A stretch of 64,000 nt of DNA from assembly GCA_947247005.1 (NCBI GenBank), contig OX365955.1, forward strand, positions 45,611,822 to 45,675,821. Reading direction: 5' to 3'. Position 1 is the first letter of the stretch, and every line of letters starts with the position of its first letter. The translations under genes were made by a program, and so were the position numbers. The stretch is from Spisula solida. Lineage: Eukaryota; Mollusca; Bivalvia; Venerida; Mactridae. Positions 24,554-36,220 of the stretch are shown here, piece by piece. Below the pieces are notes generated by a model that saw nothing but the letters and a program-made list of their open reading frames with translations, ran no database searches and had not been told where the DNA came from.

Positions 24554-26620
24554 GAATGTAGGTTTGTTCTATGTTGTATTAAGTGTTGTTATAGACATGT
24601 TAGCATGACATCCATAGAATGTAGGGTTCTTCTTTGGTGCATATAGTGTTGTTATAGACATGTAAGTGGGACATCTATAGAATGTAGGTTTATTATATGT
24701 TGTATATATTGTTGTTATTGGTATCTTAAGGCGGTATCCATAGAACGTAGGTATATTCTATGTTCAATAAAGTGTTGCTAGAGGTACTTTAAGGCGGTAT
24801 CCATAAAACGTAGGTTTTATTCTATGTTCAATATAGTGTTCTTATGGACATGTTAGCGCGGCATCTATAGAATGTAGGTTTATTCTATGTTGTATTAAGT
24901 GTTGTTATAGACATGTTAGCATGACACCCATAGAATGTAGGGTTCTTCTTTGATGCATATAGTGTTGTTATAGACATGTAAGTGGTGCATCTATAGAATG
25001 TAGGTTTATTATATGTTGTATATATTGTTGTTATTGGTATCTTAAGGCGGTATCTATAGAACGTAGGTTTTATTCTATGTTCATTATAGGACGGTATCCA
25101 TAGAACGTAGGTATATTCTATGTTCAATAAAGAGTTGCTAGAGGTTATTTAAGGCGGTATCCATAAAACGTAGGTTTTATTCTATGTTCAAAATAGTGTT
25201 CTTATGGACATGTTAGCGCGGCATCTATAGAATGTAGGTTTATTCTATGTTGTATTATGTGTTGTTATAGACATGTTAGCACAGCATCCATATAATGTAG
25301 GGTTCTTCTTTCATGCAAATAGTGTTGTTATAGACATGTTAGCACGACATCCATATAATGTAGGTTTATTCTATGTTGTATACAGTGTTGTTATTGGTAT
25401 CTTCAGTTGGTATCCATAGAACGTAGGTTTTATTCTATGTTCAATATAGTGTTGTTATAAGTATGTTAGGGCGGTGTCCATCTAATGTAGGTATATTCAA
25501 TGTTGTAAATAATGTTGCTATAGACATATAAGCGCGTCATCAGTAGAATGTAGGGTTCTTCTTTGTTGCATATAGTGTTGTTATAGACATGTTAACACAG
25601 CATCCATATAATGTAGGGTTCTTCTTTGATGCTAATAGTGTTGTTATAGACATATTAGCGCGCTATCTATAGAATGTAGGTTTATTATTTGTTATATATA
25701 CTGTTGTTATTGGTATTTTAAGGCGGTATCCATAGAACGTAGGTTTTATTCTATGTTTAATATAGGGCGGTATCCATAGAACGTAGGTTTATTCTATGTT
25801 CAATATGGTGTTGTTATAAGTATGTTAGGGCGGTATCCATCTAATGTAGGTATATTCAATGTTGTAAATAATGTTGCTATAGACATATAAGCGCCGCATC
25901 AGTAGAATGTAGGGTTCTTCTTTGTTGCATATAGTGTTGTTATAGACATGTTAACACAGCATCCATATAATGTAGGGTTCTTCTTTGATGCTAATAGTGT
26001 TGTTATAGACATGTTAGCGCGCTATCTATAGAATATAGGTTTATTATGTGTTATATATACTGTTGTTATTGGTATTTTAAGGCGGTATCCATAGAACGTA
26101 GGTTTTATTCTATGTTCAATATAGGGCGGTATCCATAGAACATAGGTTTATTCTATGTTCAATATGGTGTTGTTATAAGTATGTTAGGGCGGTTTCCATC
26201 TAATGTAGGTATATTCAATGTTGTAAATAATGTTGCTATAGACATATAAGCGCGGCATCCATAGAATGTAGTTTTATTCTTTGTTGCATATAGTGTTCTT
26301 ATGGACTTGTTATCGCGGCATCTATAGAATGTAAGTTTATTATATGTTGTATTAAGTGTTGTTATAGACATGTTGGCGCGGCATCTATAGAATGTAGGTT
26401 TATTATATGTTGTATATACTGTTGTTTTAGTATCTTAAGGCGGTATCCATAGAACGTAGGTTTTATTATATGTTCAATATAGGGCGGTATCTATAGAACG
26501 TAGGTATATTCTATGTTCAATTAAGTGTTGCTAGAGGTACTTTTAGGCGGTATCCATATAACGTAGGTTTATTCTATGTTCAATATAGTGTTGCTATAAG
26601 TATGTTAGGGCGGTATCCAT
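24554..26620 (-). repeat. Repeat block A2 of the foldback array
   Basis: Orientation flips at about 24554, where CTTATATGTCTATAG runs into AATGTAGGTTTGTTC. Units match block B1 in inverse, including the ACGTAGGT and ATTCAATGTTGTAAATAATG variants. An internal duplication of about 390 bp is visible: the segment near 25475-25790 resembles 25835-26150. Confidence 0.75.
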
Positions 26621-27189
26621 TAGCAACACTTTATTGAACATAGAAAATACCTACGTTCTATGGATACCGCCCTATATTGAACATAGAAAAAAACCTACGT
26701 TCTATTGATACCGCCTTAAGATACCAATAACAACACTATATACAACATAGAATAAACCTACATTATATGGATGTGGTTCTTACATGTCTATAACAACACT
26801 ACGTACAACATATAATAAACTTACATTCTATAAATGCCGCGCTAACGTGTCTAAAACAACACTATACGCATCAAAGAAGAACCCTACATTCTATGGATGC
26901 CGCGCTTACATGTCTATAACAACATTATATACAACATAGAATAAACCGACATTCTCTGGATGCCGCCCTAACATGCCTGTATCAACACTATATACAATAT
27001 ATAATAAACCTACATTTTATGTATGCCCCCTATAACGTCTATAACAACACCATATACAACATAGAATAGACGTATATTCTATAGATGCCGCACTTACATA
27101 CCCATAACGACCTATAATATTATACAACATACAATACACCTACGTTCCATAGATGCCGCGCTTACATGTCTATAACAACACTATATGCA
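26621..27189 (+). repeat. Repeat block B2 of the foldback array
   Basis: Orientation flips again at 26620-26621 (GCGGTATCCAT meets TAGCAACACTTTATTG). About nine units lead into the right outer inverted repeat. Confidence 0.7.
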
Positions 27190-27513
27190 TTATTTATATC
27201 AGAAACAGTAAAGAGATGCCACCCTATCATAACTTAAGCAACACTGCATTCAGCATATGTTATATTCTGTGAATGGCGTCCTGATATGTCTAAAACAACA
27301 AAGTCTATATCAACGCTACATACGACGTATAATAATACACCTACATTATATGGATGTCGTCTCAATACGGTAACAGCTATTTGAAATCCTTCTACCGGCA
27401 ATCCAGTAGCGCAAGTCACGCCTATAAGTCTAAAAGGTGGGATTACGAAGTTCACCGGAAAGCCTACATTATATGGATGTCTCGGTTATATAGACGCCGC
27501 TTAGCGATGACCT

Positions 27514-28549
27514 TGCTCACTACACGATACACTCTACATGTATACATAGAATACATACTGTACATGTATATATATGAGTTATTCCGCGAAGTTAAAATTA
27601 CTACTAGTGGACGTGTCTTCGAAATAAACAAATTGCGATGTTTTCAAGTACTAGATAAAAATTACCCGTTGCATAAAAAGTGTAAACTGTTATTGAAAGT
27701 AAAACATGGTAGGTATTTATTGTTATGTATCCCGAAAATCAATGTATTGAATTAACACGTCCTAAAATCAAATTTATTTTGATATCACCCCTTGTTACAA
27801 CCGTCTCTTTGTCGGATTCGGAATTCAACATCGGATTCGGATTAACTGATACATGTCTATTGGGGAGCTGCTCACTGGTAAATATTGACCACTGCACTGT
27901 ACATGCGTTTTTGGAATGAGTGTATTAACCAGATACATTTGTATAATTATATCTTTTAAACTGAGCATTCTGTTTGTATCGAACCTAAATGTCTTAAGTC
28001 CAAATTTCAGAAAAATTGATCAAAGTACAACAAAGATACACACCAAAATTGATATAGGTTCTTTTACGGTGTATTAATGTATACTGTAGAGTATTGCACA
28101 TTAATTAGCTCACACTTAAAAATACACTGAATTAAACTAGGAAATAAGTTAAAAATAATACTTAGACCCAATTTAACATTATAACAAATTTATGCTCACA
28201 TAAAAAAGGTAACTTGCTATGAACCACCAAAGAGTGAATTTGAATATTTGAGTGCAGAGTGTAAGTATTGATTACAATTTTGAACAAAATAACTTAAACG
28301 TGTCCGTATCATAGTTAAAATAATTAATTTTCTAAACACAAACTAAACAGAACTGAGCTGAATTTTAACCGAATACATAGAACCTTACATATATCCTAAT
28401 ATGTGACGTGCCCACCACCCATTTAACTTAATAAGAATACGTATGTAATGTGTGAATAATTCTGGAGTGTGTCTTGTTTTATTTGATTTATGTAATGTTT
28501 TGAAGCTCTAAGATAGATTCTATATCAAAAAGATTATATTAAGTCAGAC
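27514..28549. other. No gene seen
   Basis: AT-rich spacer. Open frames at 27354-27755 and 27725-27919 (+) start inside or beside the foldback arm and have no recognisable motif. Confidence 0.4.
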
Positions 28550-30050
28550 AGGGAAGGCAACACTCAACTTAGCCAGCCGAGCACGGGAAACATTAAAAAC
28601 ACACAAAGCACAATGCCCAACTAAACAAGCGCAGATCCGCCCAAGTCCAAGCTGTCGAAAAGTATAATAAATTATAACTAGCTGAATGACCCAGTAGAAA
28701 AGATACAGCAACCAAAAGGCGGAATGCCTACGCTGAATGACCTAGTTACCACAGTAAAACTGCCGAACTACATAGTTATAGCAGCCTTTAGTCTCTAAAG
28801 TTAAATAACAGTATTAAAACGTTGAAAGGCCCGCATAGTCGTATAGACCTACTAACTAGCTGAATGACCCAGTTTCCACAGCAAAATGACTATATTGCCC
28901 CGCTTTAGCTGTAAGAAATCTTAAAACGAAGAAGTGCCCAACACACTACCGACCAAGAAAATTAAACGCCCCTTGTCTTATTATTTAAAAACTGAATAGA
29001 AAAGATTCAGCAAACAAAAGGCAGAAAGCCCACGCTGAATGACCTAGTTACAACAGTAAAACTGCTGAACTACATAGTTTAGGCAGCCTTTAGTCTCAAA
29101 AGTTAAGTAACAGTATTAAAACGTTGAAAGGCCCGATTTCAGCAACAAAAAATCTGAAAACCTTATAACGAGTGACCCAGTTTCAATAAGTACAATGACG
29201 TAATTGAACAAATCGAGATATGACGTAATGAACAAGTCATTAAGAATTGCAAGCAATACAGAAGTCCCCTACCGGTTTAAAGCTATTTTCAATGTGTCTG
29301 TTGCCATATCAACCATAATTTCCGTCAGAACCAAAACTGACGGACAGATGGCAAACCAGTAGTCCCCTCCGGTCAAAAACCTGCAGGGGACTTAAAACTA
29401 CATAAAATGACCTCAGGGGACAGAACACTACATCCATAACTCCACAGCTGTACATAGACTCATGAACGAACCCGGTAGGATGCGAATCGCGGGGACGAAA
29501 TAGTAAGAGGAGAACCGGCAAATACGAATAAATAGTTAACTCCTAGCTCCTTCAAAAAATTAAATACTGAGAAATTATGGCATATTATCGATTATTTAGA
29601 AATGAAAAACTCGATTGTAAACAGAATTGGCGTTTAAATCCAGATACAAACCCATATTATAATAATTAAACAAAATACGAAACTACCGGAAGTAGCACCG
29701 ACCCAAACAGAAAAATATACAACTTCACTCGAAAAGGCGCAACATGCCCAACATAAAAAACTAGCACAGGGACATGTAATACAAAACCGGGCATCCAATC
29801 CCGAAAGTCTGCTGCTTAAGTCAGTCAAACTAAAACGGAACAAGAGCCAGTTGGTAAGAAATTAACATCCGGACAAAGCATACACCACAAGGACATTCCA
29901 CAACAGACACTGAGTATATGCAATTTTGAAAGATACGAAGCAGCCTTGTGCTGGACAACATACAAAATTAATAAAGTTTAACAAAAGGCACAATGGCCAA
30001 ATATTTTTGTATTTTTTCCAATTATACTATACAGTGGACAGTACATACAC
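28550..30050 (-). mobile_element. Retroelement-like repeat region, partner at 49862
   Basis: Two parts of this region recur at 49862-50060 in the same orientation. 28553-28640 (GGGAAGGCA, CACTCAACTTAG, ACAATGCCCAAC) matches 49867-49935. 29795-29860 (CCGAAAGTCTGC, TCAGTCAAACTAAA, AGAGCCAGTTG) matches 50010-50065. The 49862 copy therefore looks like an internally deleted version. The protein fragment at 30430-30747 points the same way on the minus strand, so this could be its 3' part. No long terminal repeat pair was established. Confidence 0.45.
28696..29135 (+). repeat. Direct duplication of about 138 bp, 302-bp spacing
   Basis: 28696-28833 and 28998-29135 are near-identical, sharing ACGCTGAATGACCTAGTTAC, ACAGTAAAACTGC, GCAGCCTTTAGTCTC and AACGTTGAAAGGCCCG, with single-base differences. 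Shorter echoes of CTGAATGACCCAGT occur at about 28682 and 28861. Confidence 0.8.
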
Positions 30051-30429
30051 AGAGGTAGGTTGACTAAAGGGATTGCGCCTTGGAACTGACAGTGACACTT
30101 GTCACTGGGGGCTTAAACGTTTTACAGTGCACAAAACCTCACACTTGCCCAATAAACAACCTTATAGAACAGGACAGTGTAAATAAATGTTTCCCGCCAT
30201 GTAATGCCCCCTAACAAAAAGGCCACAGTGACCGGTAATAAAGAAATGTAAAACATGAAACATTATATAAGATACAACCATCGAGTAGCACAGAAAGTAC
30301 TCAATGACCTATCAGAAGTCAGAGCAACAAGAGAGCAAAGCATTTAAGGGTACGACAAGACAGGCATCAATGCCAGCTGTCCACAAAGGCTTGAGGTAAG
30401 GCATATCATGGAGTCTGTATATTTTCCGG

Positions 30430-30747
30430 TCATCGCACAATGAAATAAGAAGCATAGCGGTGAGCTGTAAATGGACCCACTGCTAAGCATGCAGTCCGTT
30501 GCAAAATTAAAGGGTCATATCCTCTACTCAGAAAACGCTTTATGCTCTTGAGAAACACATCATGAAAGTGGCTATGACCCAGAATCCTTCGAAATTTGTA
30601 AAGCACATCACCATAAAATTCAGGCTGAGGCAGACCTTGTCGCAGAAGTGTCTTTAAATTAATACCATATTTAGAAATGCCCTTTGCCTGAATTACGCCT
30701 ATAGTATTTTGCGAACGTTTTACCAAGTTTATGGAAGTGATAGCCAA
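30430..30747 (-). pseudogene. Retroelement protein fragment (RT-associated C-terminal type)
   Basis: A 105-codon frame containing GINLKTLLRQGLPQPEFYGD, VLYKFRRILG, FLSRGYDPLILQRTACL and AVGPFTAHRYASYF. From memory this resembles a conserved segment (pattern GL.TLL.QG...P.FYGD..YK) following the reverse transcriptase domain of retroelement polyproteins common in molluscs and cnidarians. I cannot name the clade securely. No reverse transcriptase core (YXDD) was found upstream (30750-31400), so the copy is truncated or decayed. The lower-coordinate repeat region 28550-30050 may be its non-coding 3' portion. Confidence 0.4.
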
Positions 30748-30929
30748 ACCATATACAATAAAATGCTATTAAATGAAAGGGGATTTATCAGCTCTATTGA
30801 GTTGTGTAATATGTTTGTATATTGTTTTGTAATAAAAGCTTCTTCAAAAATAATGTGTGTGTGACAGAGCTTTTCTATTGACCATGGACCTGATACAGAA
30901 CTTTTCTCAAGGGCATACATGCCAGATCT

Positions 30930-30985
30930 CCTGCATCATGCGTGAGTCTCACGCATTTGAGACTCCACTCACGCATGATTGCAGG
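30930..30985. repeat. Hairpin with CACGCATGA arms
   Basis: CCTGCATCATGCGTGAGT (from 30930) pairs with ACTCACGCATGATTGCAGG (to 30985). A nested CTCACGCATTTGAG sits in the loop region. The stem is about 18 bp with one or two mismatches. Confidence 0.7.
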
Positions 30986-32329
30986 CAAATTTATCAAATC
31001 TCACACATTTCTTGGACAAACTGGAACCTGAAATGTTTTGTTTAAATTACAAAATGATCACTCGTATTATTTTAAATTGCTTCATAAAGCATACATTTAT
31101 TACATGGTATCGTCATAAAAGTAAAATAAGTGAAAATTGTATACAGACTTCATTAATTTGAGTTTTAAAGATTGAGCAAGGAAGATCTCCCTCATTTCAA
31201 TAAAATATCATGCATTCCATCAACAATTTCATGTTAAGGGGCCTGTGATACATGGCATGTATGCAAGGGGATCCGACAAATTATTTTTCTTAGAAGGGGT
31301 CAGACAGGCACAATAACATATTGTTCTTATAAATGGATGTACTAATCATACTCTAAACACTGTCAAACTGTTCTCAGCAGTTCTAGACAATATAAGTAAT
31401 ATTAACCAAATAACACTGATTTTACCTCGCATTTACTCAATTTCCGCGTGCAATACTCCGTACACTATACAGCAATACTCCGTACATCAGTGAGCATCAA
31501 TAAAGCAATACTCTGTACACTAACATGTTTATTTATTATCAAAATGCACCGTTATCTATGATTCATTTCCTGGTAAAGCATTAACAATATAAACTTGGTC
31601 ACTGGACTGTCATTTTGCTCGATTCAAGATGTGTAGTTTAAACAGAATATAAACAAAAACATCTTTTTTATACAGACCGAGCTTATTTTTTCGTGAGTAA
31701 CGATACGAGTTAGGTCTTTTAATTACCCTTTTAAGTAATTCCTGGTCGTTTGTCGGCCTTTAGTGGCTAGGGAAATTATCGACGTAGATACTTTTGTATA
31801 AAATTTACATTAAACACACTCAGAAAGACAAAACAGCGTCTCTGAACTTACTCTGGTGTATCCTTGAAGGTCGCGAAAATGAATAATGTTACTCATCCGT
31901 TGTACGGTATACCGCAGTGACAATGTTAAAAACATTTGATCACTATCGATAATTCGATATTGCAAAACCCAAATTTAATATGTAACACTTTTAAATACTT
32001 TACAAGATATTTAACATAATACGGATCAATAGTCAAGTTTGAAGTGTTCGACTATTGTATATATTATAGTAGATCTTTTATATACATACGACACACATTG
32101 ATTTAAAGATGTGATTGTTAAGTTGACAAGCGAACCTGTAGGTCGATTGAACGTCTACGTTTATAGTTTATATATAATATTGTTTGCTATAAGCATATGT
32201 TTTTATGTTTTACGCAATACATATTTTGTATTGAATTGTTTGTTTGTAGAGTAGATCTACTAGATTTTCAATTTAATACACATTTGTATTTTATAACCAT
32301 TGTTTGCCATTTAAAAGACACAGTTTACA
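30986..32329. other. No gene; short tandem repeat at 31450-31520
   Basis: No coding frame of note. GCAATACTCCGTACA or close variants repeat three times at about 31450-31520. A 100-bp word shared with 42862 lies at 31835-31925. Confidence 0.4.
31835..31925 (+). repeat. Dispersed ~100-bp repeat (partner at 42862 + 44716)
   Basis: ACAAAACAGCGTCTCTGAAC and CTGGTGTA..CTTGAAGGTCGCG through TTACTCATCCGTTGTACGGTATACCGCAGTG. The partner copy starts at 42862, is interrupted by the TA-flanked element 42919-44715, and resumes at about 44716 (TTACTCACC...GGTGTACGGTATACCGCAGTG). Family unknown. Confidence 0.65.
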
Positions 32330-33232
32330 GTTTACATCAATGTATACATACATACAAAGACGGCGATATTATGCTACGCGTACAATGTCCCTACGGGGAG
32401 CTCTCGTGAAATGCTTACTGAACAAAATATTTTTGAACTTATTTCTAATGATATGTATTTTTTTGAAAATGTATATGGTAATAATTGTCATTTTAAACTA
32501 AAAGGTGATCTTAACGCACGCACGGGTGAACGACCAGATTTTTGTTTAAAATGAATATTTATTTCATGTTGATTTATTACCAGACGATTATGTTCCAGAT
32601 GTAGAACTACCAAGAAAAAGCCAAGATAAAAATGTAAATGAACATGGTAAAAACTTGTTAATTTTTGTAAAGCTACTGGACTGCGGATTGTAAATTGTAG
32701 ATGTGGGCTTGATAAGAATGTAGGTAAATATACTTGTGTTACCTCTACGGGCAGTAGTGTACTTGATGTAGTATTATGTAGAAATGACTTTGTTAAATAC
32801 ATAAATTCGTTTGTTGTTAACGAACCGAATATTGTGTCAGATCATTGCCTTGTAAATTATTCTTTTGGCTCAACAACTGAAGCAAGCACAAATAAATGCC
32901 CGATTGAGCAAACCACTCACAATAGTATACCATATAAATATAAATGGGAGTATCACAAAAAGGGGTTATTTTTGGAAGCGTTAGAACACGAAAATGTTAG
33001 GGCAAAGCTACAGTCGTTGGGTCATAATATTAATAGTGCAGTCTCAAATGATGATATTGATTCGACTTTGAAAGTTTTATTGATACTGTTAATGATGTGT
33101 GTACACCTTTATTTAAAAAGAAATTATTTAATGATAACTCTAAAGAAACAAATACGGCGTGCCATACAAAAACCAATACTTGGTACGATAATGAGTGTTT
33201 ACAGTTACGTACAGATTTTTATAGATGTTTAA
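32330..33232 (+). pseudogene. LINE ORF2, endonuclease part (5' half of a split copy)
   Basis: Reading the plus strand in pieces gives an APE-type endonuclease. VPTGSSREML is at about 32385. GDLNARTGERPDF is at 32504-32542, with the catalytic Asp and Asn of the GDxNAR motif present. VNEHGKNLL, CGLDKNVGKYTC and a final VSDHCLVNY (SDH at 32838-32846) follow. The linker then runs to TWYDNECLQLRTDFYRCL at 33229, in the frame open from 32834 and a neighbouring frame, so several frameshifts are present. The coding sense resumes at 41562 beyond a TTAA-flanked insertion. The type resembles CR1/L2/Nimb-like LINEs. It is a dead copy; ORF1 and a start were not seen. Confidence 0.75.
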
Positions 33233-33435
33233 GGTGATTCCCAACTCTTATTTTTTCTGTACACGAGGTATCAAACACCTGGGGGCCGTTTCATTAAACT
33301 TCGTACGAAAACTATTTCCGTAGCCCTACGAAGGTTTCGTACGAACTTCTTACGAAAAGGTTACGAGCGTTTCAGTAACACCTTCGTACGAACTTTCTTA
33401 CGTACGCATCACTTACGAACTTCGTAACTACTCTT

Positions 33436-34619
33436 CATGACGGAAGTTAAAATTACAACGTAATTTCCGGAACGCGCGGACCGCTTAGAGAGCACCTTGG
33501 CAGACGACAGATTGCAATGCGGCAAGCAACTGGGCCGATGAATCGTCGCCGTACTTGCTGAACGAGATAGTTTAAGGGATCTTCACGTCAAGCGTAACCA
33601 ACCAGAACAAGTCGAATCATGTAACAGACTTACAGAGGGGTAAGTAGAGTAGCTTGACTGTCTTGACTAGCTTCTATCAGTATCACGATTGTTTTTTTAG
33701 AATTAAAATTGAATGTGTTCAACATCTATAGTTTGAATGAAACATGCCAATAGGCAAATTAAATCACCTCCATACATAATAATCATTGGAAAACGAAAAG
33801 TGTAAGGTGATCTGATGATGCGTCTAATCTGAATGTAATTGCAAGCATGTTGAAACGTCCCCAATATTAAACGTCCTCACCTACATACAACGGGTCATCG
33901 TCTGCATTTACATGAAATAACACATAAAAACATCCCTTGATGCAATGGTCAACTTTTCGTATTTTGTTTTCAGGTTCAATTGTCTTCATTTATTTCCTGA
34001 TGATGATGAAGCAGTGTAACTGTTGTTATGGGTGATGTTGAAGCTATGAATATTATCAAGGAGGTGGAGGAAACATGAACAGGTATTGTCACTAAACAGT
34101 GTTATAGTTTGTAGATCTACAAAATAAACAAAAAACTTGAAAGCTAGAAAAGGCTTTTAGATCTAGTTTACTTATAATACTTGTAATGAAATTGCTCATA
34201 TAAATGATAGATAACTTTACACAGTTCTGCCTGATTGAGTCACTATTATTTTAATTAAATATCTTATAAACCTGATATGTGTACATCAATTGTTAACCAT
34301 GCTATTAGCACAATCATTTATCAAGTTACACTGATTTGCATAGATATATACATTGTTAAAATGTAACACCATATTGTTTTTTTTTAATTTAAGGCTCCAC
34401 ACAACTTTTGCGATGTCAACTATCATACACAGTTTGCAATAAGAAGCCAGATCCCGAAACACTTGAAGATGTGATTGTCACATGATATCAAAAGTTGTGT
34501 CTAAAAAAATTACCAGTTGGGTGCTGTCATTGTGGTATCACTTGATTAACTTTGAGGTTATTCCTCAAGACTTGAACTGAACAGATACGTGTCTTCATGA
34601 CAAATATTTGGTTACTATG
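33436..34619. other. Harbinger interior, no gene recognised
   Basis: No open frame of significance and no DDE motif noticed. Expected exons of a second protein (Myb/MADF type in this superfamily) were not recognised. Confidence 0.35.
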
Positions 34620-34627
34620 CTGTGTAC

Positions 34628-35047
34628 TAGTGATGGGACATCGGTTGCAAATCATAATCGATCATCGGCTAGAATCGACTGGTACTTCCGATGCGATTTT
34701 GCCGATTAATAATCGGCAGGACAATGACTGAATACTAAGTGTGCTAATGCCTGTTTTCCTACTTCCCAAGTCACGAAAAAAGCGACAAAGTGAAAATTTA
34801 TGATTTTTGGTAGACGTTTTACTAAAAGAGTTAGAAGAAATTGTTTGAATTGGTTCTAATAGGCATTCAATTGGTTGAAACTTTCATGCTTTGAATTTTC
34901 CTAGCAAATATTTGATTAAAGAAGTCTTGTTTAACATTCCGTTATAACTATCCGATGATCGATTTTGGATGAATGACATCGATCATCGGAATCGGCTGAC
35001 TTAGGCACACCACTAATCGATGTTATCCGATAATCGGCACATCACTA
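34628..35047. mobile_element. hAT-type MITE, perfect 8-bp target duplication
   Basis: CTGTGTAC lies on both sides (34620-34627 and 35048-35055), an exact 8-bp duplication. The termini are TAGTGATGGGACATCGG and, on the other end, CCGATAATCGGCACATCACTA, giving TIRs of TAGTGATG(G/T)G type with ATCGG words inside. Inner subterminal runs of CGATCATCGG and CCGATNATCG are numerous. It is 420 bp with no coding capacity, inserted in the Harbinger interior. Confidence 0.88.
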
Positions 35048-35055
35048 CTGTGTAC

Positions 35056-35920
35056 CTACTACCCTGAACTTAGTTTACTTACACTGTATTTTATAATGTT
35101 TCACCTGTTTCAAAAGAAATTCCATGAGTTATCGGGTGGAAACCAGGATTAGGCCATACTTTAAGTTAAAAATGGGCCATAAGTGTGACAAACATTGGTG
35201 AATGGTAGTGAAAGTCAAATATCAGGTACTTTATGTAACAACTGTATGTATAAATTCAAATCTGTGAAACCATTTTGGAGTTTCTGTTCAGAAATCAACA
35301 TCCTGATATACCAACTAGGCGATAAGCTCACTCCTATATACCCCATACTTTTTGTAGGGAATAATAATTGAATATTAATGCAAAACTGTCAGGTAGAATT
35401 GAAAAAAAATGGTTTTCTTGCCCTGGTCTTTGAGCAGGCTAAACCCACCAGCAAAATACAGTTATCTTCTGTAACAAGACTTGTATGTGAGTGCTATGAT
35501 TCCAGTCCAACCATTTCTGAGAAAAATAGCATGATTCCTGCATGTATGATAAAATCCATACCTCAGAATTGCTGTACATTTAAATGTTGCAGATCTACAT
35601 CATTTTTTAAATCATCTATGTTGCTAGTTTAAACCATGAACAAGTACTTGTAATCAGTTGATGGTTCAATGTAAATAAGACATTTTGTGGTGAAATAAAT
35701 AACTCTCAAGTATAATATGTATTTGTTTTGTGTTAAAGTGTGTTTAAGCATAATAGTTTGCACCTATTGTTGGATTAAAACCCTGTGGTTGTTTGCACCT
35801 GAAGTGGGATTCTATCCCAGGGGTTGCTTGTGTAGGTTCATGGCATTAAACCAGTAAGTATATTGAGTGGACATACTAAACCAGACGGTGGCCTGAAGGT
35901 ACATTCATTTATCATCAGTC
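35056..35920. other. No gene seen
   Basis: The 84-codon frame at 35378-35632 (+) has no recognisable motif and lies within transposon interior. I treat it as chance. Confidence 0.4.
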
Positions 35921-35924
35921 AGTT

Positions 35925-36175
35925 GCCTGAGTTATCATATTGATCCAGTCAGTTCATCATATAGAACCAGTCAGTTGCCCGAGTCAGCATATCGAACCAG
36001 TCGGTTCATGATACAGAACCAGTCAGTTGCCCGGTCAGCATATTGAACCTGTCGGTTCATGATACATACCAAGTCAGTTGTCCAAGTCAGCATATTGAAC
36101 CAGTCCAGTCTGTTCATGATACAGAACCAGTCAGTTGCCTGAGTCATCATATGATGTAATGGTTTAACCAGAGGG
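35925..36175 (+). repeat. ~55-60-bp minisatellite with CAGTCAGTTGCC
   Basis: Four to five units, each with GAACCAGTCAGTTGCC(C/T), GAGTCAGCATAT(T/C)GAACC and AGTC(G/A)GTTCATGATACA. Units differ by substitutions and small indels. Looser relatives (AACCAGTTAGTTCATTGAGT) extend to about 36220. Confidence 0.75.
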
Positions 36176-36220
36176 TTGTTGATACTTAACCAGTTAGTTC
36201 ATTGAGTGGACATGCTAATC

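Larger units (their letters stand above)
19177..27513. mobile_element. 8.3-kb giant foldback element with repeat-array arms
   Basis: The outer ends are inverted repeats: AGGTCATCGCTAAGCGGCGT at 19177 and its complement ending at 27513. Homology continues inward for about 310 bp (19177-19495 against 27190-27513), with unique-looking arm sequence including GCGTGACTTGTGCTACTGGA and CATATGCTGAATGCAGTGTTG, roughly 85-90% identical by eye. Between them lies a very long array of roughly 60-bp units built on ACATAGAATAAACCTAC, TTCTATGGATRCCGC and ACATGTCTATAACAACACT. The array runs in four blocks of alternating orientation. The flanks (TACACACT left, TGCTCACT right) could be a decayed 8-bp target duplication. 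No transposase frame was found. The nearest concept is a foldback element (Drosophila FB, sea urchin TU), but this family is not one I recognise. Confidence 0.7.

Noticed and set aside
19188..27502. Inverted repeats as the TIRs of an autonomous transposon with a coded transposase
   Set aside because: No transposase-like frame or DDE motif found anywhere inside; the interior is repeat array.
27354..27755. 133-codon frame as a gene
   Set aside because: The first third lies in the right inverted repeat of the foldback element and the rest has no motif; the left copy of the arm does not keep the frame.
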